Shown in pieces: positions 1 to 25,100 of a stretch of 64,000 nucleotides of DNA. A program made the position numbers and the translations under genes. The DNA comes from Amblyornis subalaris. Its lineage: Eukaryota > Chordata > Aves > Passeriformes > Ptilonorhynchidae. The stretch is from NCBI GenBank assembly GCA_018881555.1, contig JACAXG010000014.1, positions 4,544,697-4,608,696 of the forward strand, in the 5' to 3' direction. The notes beneath the pieces were generated by a model. It had not been told where the DNA came from and did not search any database. It worked only from the letters and a program-made list of their open reading frames with translations. How positions within the stretch are numbered: the stretch's first letter is position 1; the number at the start of each line of letters is the position of its first letter.

Positions 1-13161
<13,161 letters not shown>

Positions 13162-15092
13162 CTCAGGGGCCTGCGCGCGGCAGCCGCGGGGCGCTGGGGA
13201 GAGACGGGCACGGTGTCACCACTCCCTCTGCAGCACAGGGCTGGGGGAAACCCCTGGCAACATCTGGACTCATCCTTCTTCCACTCACCCCAACNATCCC
13301 CATCCCACGCACCCAATGCCAAACATTTGGCCCAACAGCTACAGGAAACCACTGCCCAGAGCACAGAAAAGGCACAGGTAGCAGCTTCAGGCTACAGGAG
13401 AAAATTTCCCCCGATGCCAGTGACCACAGACCGGTTGTACTTTGAAAAGAAAAATAAATAATACTTCACTTTCCAGCTAGAAAAACCTGCAGGGGGTTGC
13501 TTGTGGCTTCAGGATTCCCTTCATATATTGATTACAAAGGGAAAGCAAGGAAGGTTCTGCATCCACTGGCCTGATCATCTCAACCAGCTCTGTAATAACG
13601 ACGACATACCAGAAAAAGCACAAACCATATCACTGCCTGGCCAGATCCCAGATTTAATTCATACAGCCCCTGNGTTTCCCAGGTCAGGCTGCANGGAGAA
13701 AAGCTCACTCAGAAAATCAGTAGGCGTTTTTGTTACATGCTCTTTGATTGAAGCAGTGATAGAAACTCCCAGCATTATTACGATTTCCTCTATTTCTATG
13801 CACCTTACACAACTGCCTGTGGTGTCTGCACGCCTCATGCTCTCCCACGGCTCCATCCTCTCAGCAGGCTCAGAAGTTACAGCTGTAAAGGTTCCTCTCC
13901 AGGGAGCAGAACAGAGTCAGGAGCATCCAGATGCCCACAGAAAGCCTGGGAGCAAGAAGTTGACTCCACAGCTTCTGTTCTCACCCCTCCAGCATCCCAG
14001 GTGGCTGCAGGGGACCAGCCCACTGTCCCTTCGTGATGGGGACACAGGCAGGGGGAAGGCTGCTGCCTGCTCGGGGCACTCAGGCGTTTAGGCACTGGCG
14101 ACTATGCACTTCCCGCCTTTATTCCCACCCATCCGTGCCAGGAGCCTGAGTCACGAGAAAAATGGGGAAGGAAGAAGAAAAAAAATAAGGAAACAAAAGT
14201 AAATCGATATGTGAGGCATTGTCCACTGACACAAGCCTTCCCTGCTTGANGGTATTTGCAAACCCTCTTCCTCCTCCTCTTCCTTCTCCAGGCTCTGCAT
14301 CNCACCATGGGGCTGTGGAGCTGTTTGTTGGTCCTCGCACACAGCCAGGCTCCAGCTCCCAGGCATCTCCCTGAGGATGATGATAAAANGTCCCTTCAAT
14401 CTTTGCCCTGCAATAAATGTCACAGCTCGACAGCTACACTGAAAAAATATAGATGGGACAAACGGGCAACATTTTACAGAAGCCAATACAAGGATGCCNA
14501 TTTATACTTGTGGAAGCTCTTACATTGTGTTAAAGAATGATTTTTTTAAAAAGTGTGACATTTCTGATGTTAAGCTCTGTAAAGAACACTGTGCAATTAT
14601 TCTTGAATGAGCTCCACAGCAAGAGCTGGGTATGCTGTAACTTGGAAATAATTTAACATTTTAATAAATCATGTGTTTAGCTGCTNTTGAAAGAACATTC
14701 TTTATTATTGTTTCCTCATGAAACAAGTACATTATTTTATTACTACATAACGCTGATATCATGTAAGCCCAAAAACATGCTAGAAGCAGCTGCCTTCATA
14801 AAAAAAAATCCATTTGCACACAGACTTCAATCAAAAAAATCTGGGTCAATCTCTTATACCAAAGTAAATGCAGAACCAAAGGAGTGAGAGCACTGAAGGC
14901 CTTAGTGGTTCTCTCACTTCCCACTCGTGCCAGGGAATGCCACCACAGCACAGAAGGCTTTAGGACCAGACCGAGGGATCACTGGGTCCCCAGGTCACTT
15001 CAAGAGATCTGTCTGAATAATTCAAGCATAAACACACATGTGTATACTCCTGGGTACCTCCCTCCCCAGTGATACACTGAACTGCGGGGCAA

Positions 15093-15560
15093 TGTCCTGG
15101 CTTCAGCTGGGATAGAGTTAATTTTTTTCTTATTAGCTGGTACAGGGCTGTGTTTTGGATTTAGGATGAGAAGAATGTTGATAACACACTGAAGTTTGAG
15201 TTGTTAAGTACTGCTTCCCCNAATTCAAGGACTTCTCAGTTTCCCATGCTGTGACAATTGAGGAGGTGCACAAAAAGTTGTGGGGCAGCATGGCCAGGAC
15301 AGCTGACCCAAACCGCCCAAAGGGATATTCCATTCCAAAGAACATCATGCCCAGTATGTAAGCTGGGGGAGTCNGCTGGAAGGGGCTGACTGCTGCTGGG
15401 GGATGGGCTGGGCACAGGTCAGGGGCGTGAGCAATTCCTGTATTGTGCATCAGTTGTTTCCATCAGTGTTATTCCCCTCTCTCTCTCCCGTTTTCACTAC
15501 AATTATTACNGTATTTTATTTTGTTTCAATTATCAAACTGTTCNCACCCCACTGATGTTA
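15093..15560 (+). mobile_element. Solo LTR, avian ERVL-type endogenous retrovirus
   Basis: It starts TGTCCTGGCTTCAGCTGGGA and continues through gctggtacagggctgtgttt and ggatttaggatgagaagaat. These strings are typical of an abundant songbird ERVL-class LTR. An AT-rich segment near the 3' end (tattttattttgtttcaatt) fits the polyadenylation part of the LTR. No internal retroviral genes flank it, so it is probably a recombined solo LTR. The 3' end is approximate. The family assignment is from memory of such repeats. Confidence 0.6.
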
Positions 15561-17400
15561 CCCACTGCCCTACCCAGCCCGTGCAGCCTCTCTGCAGCAG
15601 GAATGTGGCACCAGCACTGCCCCACACCCCCCTCATCACCACTTAATGGAAAGCCAGCTCTCCCTGTTGAAAGCTTTACACTTTTCCTACTCTAACAACA
15701 TACTGCAGGGGACTTCAATTATTCAGAAAGCATAAGGTACATTTTCATTTTTTGGAGTGAAGTCATTCCACCTGATATAGACTGGCTTTGGATGTTTGAT
15801 CTTCTCCCTGGAAAGCAGGCAGACATAAACAGCATTCCCAAGAGAGGCCACACTACCAGGCTTTCCCAAATAACCCCAGGGGTGGCAGGGGGCAACCCAG
15901 AGCCCCACTCTGCACCAACACATACAATAAAATCCTATTCCCCACTCACCACNTCGCGCAAAGAATTTTTTCGAGCCTTTCTAGCTGGAATTAAAGCAGC
16001 ATCTTGCTTTGTATTTGTCTGTATTCACGCTTAGAAACAAAACAGAGTTTGTTTTTTTTNCTCAGTCTGAAGATGCTTTTGCTTCATGGAAACTTAATGC
16101 CCTTTCCAAAAGAAGTTTTCCACGGTCAAAGAGAACACAAGCCCAAACACACTCTGCATGCCATGCCAGCAATTACACTTGAAGGAAACCAGCAGACAAA
16201 TANCACATCAGCAGGGCTGGAGGAAGAGCACACGGAGAGGATCAACAGGGAGAGGATGCTCATCCTCCCTCCTCCTCCTTCCCTCCCCGCCNTGCCAGGT
16301 ACAGCTGGGCTCTTTGTCAGATTAATTGACACAGTTGGTTAATNGATAAACAATTAACCAGTGTATGCAGTGATTATTTGCAAGAGACCACAGCAGGGCT
16401 CCATAACCCAGGGGTTTTTTTTAAAGCTAAAGTTGTTTTCACAGCTGGCCCAGACAAATCCTGGGATAAAGCAGGGTCCAAATGCAAATGGACCCGAGTC
16501 AGTCACAGAAGCAAGATTCCCCAACTGAGATTAGAGACAAATTTTGGGGTTGAGGGGGAAAACGTAACTTGCCACGCCAGCAGCCCCACAAACCTGGGCA
16601 GGGGCCAAGCTCCCTGTCACGGGCAGCTGCTGCAGAGCCAGCCCTGGGCCGGGAGGATGGCCCTGGGGTCAGCTGGAAAGACAGGACATACCACATCCCG
16701 CTGAAAGCTTTGCCAAATTGCTTTATAGGGCTCTGCTCCACAAGAGCTATTTAACCTCTTGGCCAGAGTTTCCATGCAGACACTCGCTGCGTTCCCACGG
16801 GCAAGCTGAGGAATGCCTGGGTTAATCTGCAACAGGCTGGGCACAAANAGGCACCACGCACGGATATCCAGGATTTAACCACAAACCAGGCAGGCTACAC
16901 CAAAAGGGCCTTGTCTAACCAGTGCCATTCACTGCTCACACTGGTGATGGACCAGAGAGCAGAATCATAAACCTGCTGATACTGAACTCCACTGATACTG
17001 GCAAATCACAGGAGATTGCGAATAACAGGGTAAAACTTATAAGAAATAAGTGCTGCATTTCAGTGTCCGGCTCTTGCCACTCAGGATTGAAAATAAGCAG
17101 CAGCTTTTTTTAAGGGAAAAAAACCAAGCAACAAAAATCAAAAGAGAAAAAACAGGGTCTGAGTCAAGAACCGGCGATCCGAACAAAGGCAAAACCTGTG
17201 CCAAGATGCACAAACAGGGCCATTGCCTGTGAGCCAGGAAGGAAGAGATGGTGCGGAAGACAGGGAGACTCAGATCTAAAGCATTTGACCTGTGAGAACA
17301 GTGTCAGCGCTGAGAGAAGGCAGAGAAACGTGACAGCAGAGTGCAAGCCTGTGGAAGGCTGCTGTGAGCAGGGTGGACAAAGGAGAAGTGCTCTGGATTA

Positions 17401-17660
17401 GAATCACAGAATCTCAGAATGGATTAGGTTGGAAGCGACCCTAAAGATCCTCTAATTCCAACCCCCTGCCATGGGCAGGAACACCTTCCCCTATCCCAGG
17501 TTGCTCCAAGGCCTGTCCAACCTGGCCTTGGACACTTCCAGGGATGGGGCAGCCACAGCTTCTCTGGGCAACCAATGCCTCACCACACTCACAGGGAAGG
17601 TTTTGTTCCTAAAATCTGATCTAAATCCAGTCTCTCTCAGTTTAATTGCTGGTTTAAAGC
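17401..17660 (-). mobile_element. CR1 LINE fragment (3' end, minus orientation)
   Basis: It begins with the reverse complement of the CR1 3' terminal repeat (agaatcacagaatctcagaa). It continues with tggattaggttggaagcgac, gtccaacctggccttggaca and gatggggcagccacagcttc, all standard avian CR1 words. Only the 3' few hundred bases remain, the usual 5' truncation. It lies within the PLD1 leader intron. Confidence 0.9.
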
Positions 17661-19102
17661 AGACTCTAGGGAGAAAACCCTGTCTAATGGCAAAGGCATN
17701 GGACTGCCCCAGGAGGGGTTTGCAGAGTCCCAAGGCTAGAGGAGGCAGGGGAAAGTTTCACCAGCTCCCTTTGGAGATACCCAGCACCCACATATCCAAG
17801 CCTGCTGCCCGGGCAGCCAGGAGCTGGTGTGGCAACCTGTGTTTGAACAGAGGGAAGGTGCTGCTCCTGCTTTATCCGGCTCAAAGTCTGCCTGGGCAAA
17901 AGCAGCAAGAAGGAGTGAACACAAAAAGACTCGGTACTAAAGGAAAACTTTGGAAAGAATGAACAGCAAGGAAAAAGGGAGATGATTAAGAACTGAAAAC
18001 AGCAAAACCAATACTACGAACCCCATAAACACTGCTGACACTGCCTTTGTCCAGCCCAATTCTCATATTAATTATTTCCTCTTCCAAGCACCACTTAAGC
18101 TTTCTGCCTCCCNTCACCAGCCTGTCCCCACCACCCACGGGCCCCAAACCTCTCAAACAATAAAAATACAAACCAGAAAGAGTGACTGCCCCAAGAACCA
18201 GCAACGATTTCAACTGCAGGGACAATGACTATAAAAACCTAAATTAACTATATCAATACCTGAGCCCTTGTGAATATATTGCAAACCTGTAGCTCCACTC
18301 TGCAACTTTGCAAACCTGATATCTACTTGGTATTTGCCATTTTGGTTATGCTTTAACCCCAAGTTATTACTTCAGAGATCATATGACCATCACCGCCTTT
18401 GCTAAAGAAAATTTTTTTCTACTTTTTGCACAGGACAACAAAAGCACAGCTTTAAAGGCATGGAAACTGGAAGGCAGAAAATACATATTTTAGTAAATAT
18501 TCATGAACAGTTCTGTGTTTTGAAGACACTCTCGTCCTGATGTGAAAATGTATGCGGCTGGTAATAGCACAGACTACCTACAGCTTGGTCAGCCTAAGTT
18601 TATTCTGTATCACAGCAGATCTGAAACAAGCTCAGATAATCACAGTTCCCTAATGAGGTGCTGACGCTGACGAGCACCACACAGAGCTATGAAACCCAGA
18701 AAACCTCCACTTGGGGAAAGAGGGGAGGAGAGAAGAGAAAATACATCCAGGAAAAACAGACATTTCCTGCTAATGCCTCCCAGGGTTTGATGCTCTACAT
18801 CAACTCCCATCCCTATGGTGAGAAACGCTATAATCCCTGAAAATTACCTCATTCCAGTTCTCATGACATCTCTCCCAGTACAGTGACCTTTTGGCAAGGG
18901 CTGTGACAAGTGACCTCTGTTCCCATACTTGGTTTTGTCCCGCAGGCAGCAGTGCTGGTGGTGGGACACACGCAAACCTCCCAGGCTGCCTGGAGCAAAA
19001 CAGACAGGCTCAGGCCAAAACAGGGCAGTGAGATGGGCTTATTAAATAGAAAACTAACAACCAACCAACCAAAACAAAGCCCAAAGAATTTGAGCCATGA
19101 AT

Positions 19103-19132
19103 TCTCTCTCTCTCTCTCTCCTGCTGCTGCTG
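19103..19132. repeat. (TC)n followed by (CTG)n microsatellite
   Basis: About nine TC units run directly into four CTG units within the PLD1 leader intron. It is a likely length-variable marker. Confidence 0.8.
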
Positions 19133-22100
19133 CCAGGAGCCTGGGTGCCATTTGGGCACCAAGAGGCCACGAGATGCCAAGGAAATCCCATGCATGATGC
19201 CCTCAACAGATATTTGCTCTGTCTAGTGGTGATGAATCTTTTCCACGTAAATATTTCCTAATTCATCCCATTTTAAACCTAAAATTAGCTTTGGACCACT
19301 CCATCACGGAGAAATACCCTCAGCTGACAAGAGCCCTTTCTGATGAGTTATTTGCCTCCCCCAGAAGAAGCTGGGCTTGTCAGCATCCCGGATATATGCC
19401 CTGGCACATCTTCCTCCCACAGCCAGGAAGTGTGCCCCTTGCTCAGGATNCCTGCCAGCACCTGCAAAGAGCATCCTGCTTTTCCGGCCCAGGAAAAATC
19501 CNCATACCCATACAGAGCACAATAGAGACACACTGGTTTTATCTTTCCCNCACTATTTAATCAAAACCCCAGGACTTTTGCGGGTAGCATGTTACATTTC
19601 CTAAGTGTGAAATTAAAAGACAAAGGGGTTGAAAAATACTCAGCAATGCCTTAACCCTGCTCTTCAGTTCAGTACATGGAAAACACTCAGCCAGAGGAGC
19701 CAGCAGCCAGCACGGCACANGTAAACGCCTCCTGAAAATCTGCTCTTCTGGATGCTTATACTGTAGGGACAGTGCAAAAGGATTAGGGTTTGTTTTTTNC
19801 AAACACACAAAACAACCCTTGAATAAGAACCAAAGCATTGCTCCCACCCTGGAAAGATCTGGAGCTGGAGAACTGAAATACAAACCCAAANCAACAATAA
19901 ACATGTTGAAACATCATCCCAACCTCATTTTCTTATCTTTAGGCTAATCCTGATAAAACCAAAATATTTTAAAAGACTGTTTCCAAAACAATTATTCCCA
20001 CGAAGTGCCCACATTTAATAGCAATACCTCTAAAAGCAGAAACCAATTAGTGCTTCCTGCAGCACAGTTCCCTGGCTCTGCATTATTGATTGCCACAGTC
20101 CTTGCCACNTGAGGCTTATTGCCAAGCCACCAGCCTGCCCGGAGCAACAGCAAAGTCACAGGAACCCACANGGCCTGTTTGCTACAGGGGACAAGACGCT
20201 TCAAGGCTGGGATGGCCTGGAAATAACAGGTTAATCTTTGGAAGTCCCTGCTGCCCTATCCACCCTGGGCAGAGCCCTTTCTGTCCCTGCAGCATCCATC
20301 CCACAGCGCTCCTGCTAGAGAGCAGGGCACAGAAAAGCCTGGCAGGTCAAGGGAAAGGATGAGGTAAGGTGCTGGTAGTGACTGGTGACTAACCCATGGC
20401 TGCAGCCAGAAAACCCCCCCACACCCAGGCCCAGCCTAAGCGTCAGGCACCTCCCAAGGACTCATTTCATTTGCTTTGCGGAACAGTAAAGGGAAAACAC
20501 AAACATCCTCGGACGGGCAGCGGCTGCTGATCTCATGCTGACGTACTGCTTGCTCTGGCTCCCGCTCCCCCTGCCCAGCAGCACCCCAGGAGCACAGTCC
20601 CTGCTCNCCGGGCTGCCACAGGAAGCGCAGCCTTCCCAGGAAGCTGATCATTATTGGTAATTAATGCTGGCCCTACACACACTAATTCATCACCACGGCT
20701 GGGATTCCTCAGGCACGGGCAGGAGTGTTTAAGCGCAGCACTCGCACCTTGGGCTGTGCATTCTCCAGGGATCACCACCAGCCCTCCGCTCCCTGATGTG
20801 GTCACGGCACACACCCTGCAGCCCTAAACCCAGGGGCACTGCACGTAACACTCCTGAAAGCCAGGACAGGGGATGCCCAGAGCCTCTGGCATCCAGTTAC
20901 CCACCCCTAGAGACCCACTCGCACTGTAGTTACAGGCAGGCAAAGGGAACCAGGTGACAGCACCTTGGGTATCAGCTCCATCTCAGCACCCCCAAACCAC
21001 ACAACCAAGATGCAACAGAGTGGTCAAGAGACTCCTGGGCTGAGGAAAAAGAGGGAATGAGAAAACTACCTGCTGCAGAGAGCANAAACAGCAGCATTGC
21101 CAAAGGATGCAGCACTTGAGGGTGCTGACAGACACACAGAGCTTGGCACGAGGCACAGACCACAAAAGCTTTATATAAATTCCTAAAAGCGAGGAGCTTG
21201 CCAGAGTGAAAGTGTAACGCACAGGACTCTTGGAATGACCATCTCCACGAGGATCAGGGATGGCAAGGACCCTCACAGCACTTATCTATAGTTGAACACA
21301 TCACATAAATACAGCACATATTTTCGTGACCTCAATGTATAGACATCTGGAGGGCCAATGTCCTGTACATCACTCAATGCTATTCTGGTATCTCCCAGTG
21401 CCACGTCTGCTCCAGCAACTGCCACCTGCCAAACCACATTTCCGCACGGAATTCCGGCGGCTCGGAGACAAGCGGGCACGCTGGCGGGCAGCCCAACACC
21501 TCCATCCCTCCCTCCCACAACGGGGTTAGGTGGCAGCTGATAAATGCAAACAGAGACCTTCACATATCTCCTGCCAGCCAAGNTAATCCCGGGGAAAGCA
21601 CTGCAGCCTGTGCTCGGGAGGGATTCGGCGGCTGCAACAGGATCTCGGCCATCACTGCCCAGCCCCGCGCCCGGCACGGTCACTTACCCCCTGGCAGCAG
21701 CTCTAGATCACAGCAGAGAGCACAGGTATGTGTCAGGAGGTCAATGTCCCTGTTCCTGCTGTCACCCTGCTGCTGATTGAACCGTTCCCCTTACGAGGGA
21801 ACACGACTTTTCTTTCTCTTCCTGCTTTTTCCATGTCAAAGCACATGGAGGTCATTTCGGTTGACCCTTTATGTGACTTGCTCAAAGAAANGAGAAATTT
21901 CTGCAGGTATCACAGCAACAAGGAACAGCAGATTGAGACTGTGTATTTTCACCGATAGTTTATCCCTTTAATAAAATGCTGTTTCCATTGCCTTGACTTT
22001 TGGGAGTTTGTTTGCCTTAACGGAACTTTTCAAATAATTTCCATCTTAAAAAAAAAATGCAACAGTTGGCACAAGCACAGGGCCATGATGGAGGAGGAAA

Positions 22101-25100
22101 GCAACCCTTCTACTAAGCAGTACTACTGTTAGTGTAGTCCCCACCACAGCACAGAACTCAAGCGCTCCCATGCGAGCAGCCAAGTCCAACTCCCTCCCCT
22201 GCCTGGGGAGTCCAAGGCACAGGCTCGTCCCTCAGGGCACCACCAGCTTCAAGGACAACCACAGCAGGGTGACCATCACCACGGTTTTACTGATGCTTTT
22301 GTCCCTCTTGGAGGCAGCTCCAAGCACNAGGTGCAGGGCTGGGACCCACACGCAGTGCCAGGCCCACGCAGGTGTTTGCGCGGTGCCGTCCCACACCGAT
22401 CCTTCCTGGCAGCGTGACCCAACCCTGTAACTGCTCACACTGAACATTACCCTCTGCCAAGCCTTTGCTGACTGTGCACACGGTGTGCCAGGGATGTACT
22501 TTGGCAAACGCAAGGCATGGGATGAACTCTGGTAACCAGGAGTGAGAGGAACTGCGGNGCCTGGGTTCACCAGGCTGTCCCAGCAGGGCTATGACCCAGC
22601 TCCTCAGCCAGAATCCCGCTGCCTCCCCATCCCAAACGGGACCCTGCACCGCCCTGAGAGCACTGTCACGTGCTGTCCCTGCCCAGGGACAGGCTGGAGC
22701 CACCAGTGCAAAGCCCCATGACATGGTGCAGCCACTCTCATCACCCCGAAATGCTCCTGTACTGCTGCCTGCAAACCTGGATTCAGCACCTCTCCAAACT
22801 GAAGCTCCCTAACGACTTTTAATGTGTTATTTAGCAATGCTTTTAAAGGCATTTGATGCATTCTGGCTGATAAGCTCTGCAAGAATTTGATGTCTCTATC
22901 CTCATTTGACTCCCAGTCACTCTCCACTCTACTCCTAAAGCTGCAGCGCAGCGGTTGCAGCTCCCCTGTCGAGCTGGGACACCCAGCACTAGAAGCCTGT
23001 TGTACAATCAGGCATCATTCCCAAAAAGCCAGCAAAAACGTGCCAGATGTGACTACAGGAGGGTGCATGCCTGCTCCTGATCCACATTTCCAAGAGCAGC
23101 TGCTTTTCCTCAGCACAGCCAGCAGCAAGCACCGACACGAGCAAACACCAGCGCTCACCCCCTCCCTTGCACACCCAGAAATCTCCAACCAGCTCACCAA
23201 CAGCTTCATCTGTGGATCTAGGATAATATTAAGGCCTCCCAAGAACTGCATTTTCCTTCTCCCTGGCCAGTTAAAACAACTATTTGGGAACGTCTCATTT
23301 ATAAGAAGAAAACGGTTGGCTTGGGGAAGTCCCAAAGGTAATTGTAAGAGAAGCCACGAGCCAAGCTCAGAGGGCAGAGGTGATGCTGTCCCCAAGACTT
23401 CTCGGAGGGCTCCACGTGGCCTTGCAAACTAGCCTCTCCCAAGGAGACCCTCCATGGGATCCCCATATGACCCCACATGGGAACATAACAGCACTCAGGA
23501 GACAGAGTACTCAAGTTAGTGAAAAGTTAACTCTTCTATACCTTGAAGTGTTTGATTCATTATCAGAATTAAGGATGAGCAAACAATTAGAGAAGTTGGG
23601 TTCTTATTTCTCAAATAACACTGGAACAATGGCTGAGGTTTCAGACCAGTACCTGCTGAACTGAGATCAAATCCAGGCAAATTCAATTTAAAAACTGCTT
23701 GTTATGAAGCAGTAACTTGCAGGAACAGAACAGCTCCCTTATGTTTCTATCTTAAATACAGCTAAACACCTGCAAATTTATGCAAAATAGCTCATTTGCA
23801 CACATTGACAATACTGACAGCTTGCTTAGAAGAAAATAGATGCTGTGGACAAATTTTTTTTAACCACTTTCCTGGAGGGGAAAAAAAAATGCCTCAATCA
23901 AGCCTGCACAGGAGCCCACTGATGCCAGGCAGGGAAAGATGATGCTCATCTCAGAGCTCAAATTGAGCCTCAGCTGCCTCCTCCCTCCTCCCCCTTACCC
24001 ACCTACCAAGACCTCCAGCACCTTACAAGCAACACGGCTGTCTGGACCAGGCAGGCACCCTGCAGCTCATTCTCCTTTTGTAAAAACTCCTCTACAGTAT
24101 TTTTCCCACACATTCCTAGAGGAAATTAGAGCATTAAGATTACAGCTTACAAGCTTAACGCTCCAGACCTCAGCACACAATGAGACAAAAATTCAAGACT
24201 ATTTTTCCTTCAACTGCCACGACCTTCTGAAGCAGCGCTGGCCATAAAAGTGTTTGCAGAGAGTTTTATACATATACATAAGAAGCTGTTTGGCAGAAAG
24301 AAACGCAACAGTTTGGTGAAAGAAGTAAAAAACCCAAACAGGCTCAGACAGTTCTCACCTTGCCAGTTCTTTCTCCTGGTGAACAAAATGGCTCACTAGC
24401 CATAGCTGCTGCCAAAACTCAGCGGGATCAGGTCTAACCACGAGATTTCAAAGCCACCGTGAGTCATCTACTTTTCTTTCTCGGTAAGACTTAACGCTGG
24501 GTGGGACGCAGACAAAAAAAATCAATTTGCAGGAAACCTCAGTCATGGAAAAATATACTTCAGAACATCTCACGGGGACTACATAAATAGTAAAAGAGGA
24601 ATGGGAAACCAAAGTACTTTTTTCTGAAAAGACTATGATGCACTGCCTGCTTCCCAAATTGTTTCAGCAGCCCTTCAGCTGTGACAGAGAGAGGACACAT
24701 GAGCTTCTTGGAGGACCCCAGCACTCGTGGGTGCTTCTCACTGCACCCAAGGGAACCCCAAGCGAAACAGATTTGTGTTCTTCATGTGAAGTCAACTGCA
24801 TCACGTAACTGCATCTTGCTTGAACTGAAAGAGAAAATGCAAGCACAAACCATCCAATTATTTCACCTCTTGTGTGCCACATTCAAAGCTCTTTGGAAGT
24901 GAGAACACTTTTATGTTTTAAATTAAACAACTCCCAACAGCGAGGTTGCCATTAGCCAGCTGGTGGGGCACAGTCACGAGGTCCTACCGTGGCCACAACA
25001 TCCCAGGTTACTGGAAGTGTTACTGGAAAAGTGCAGTTAATTACTCAGACTTATTTTCCCCCTGAGGGATTCCTGGAGGCTTCAAGCAGGAGTCAGCCCA

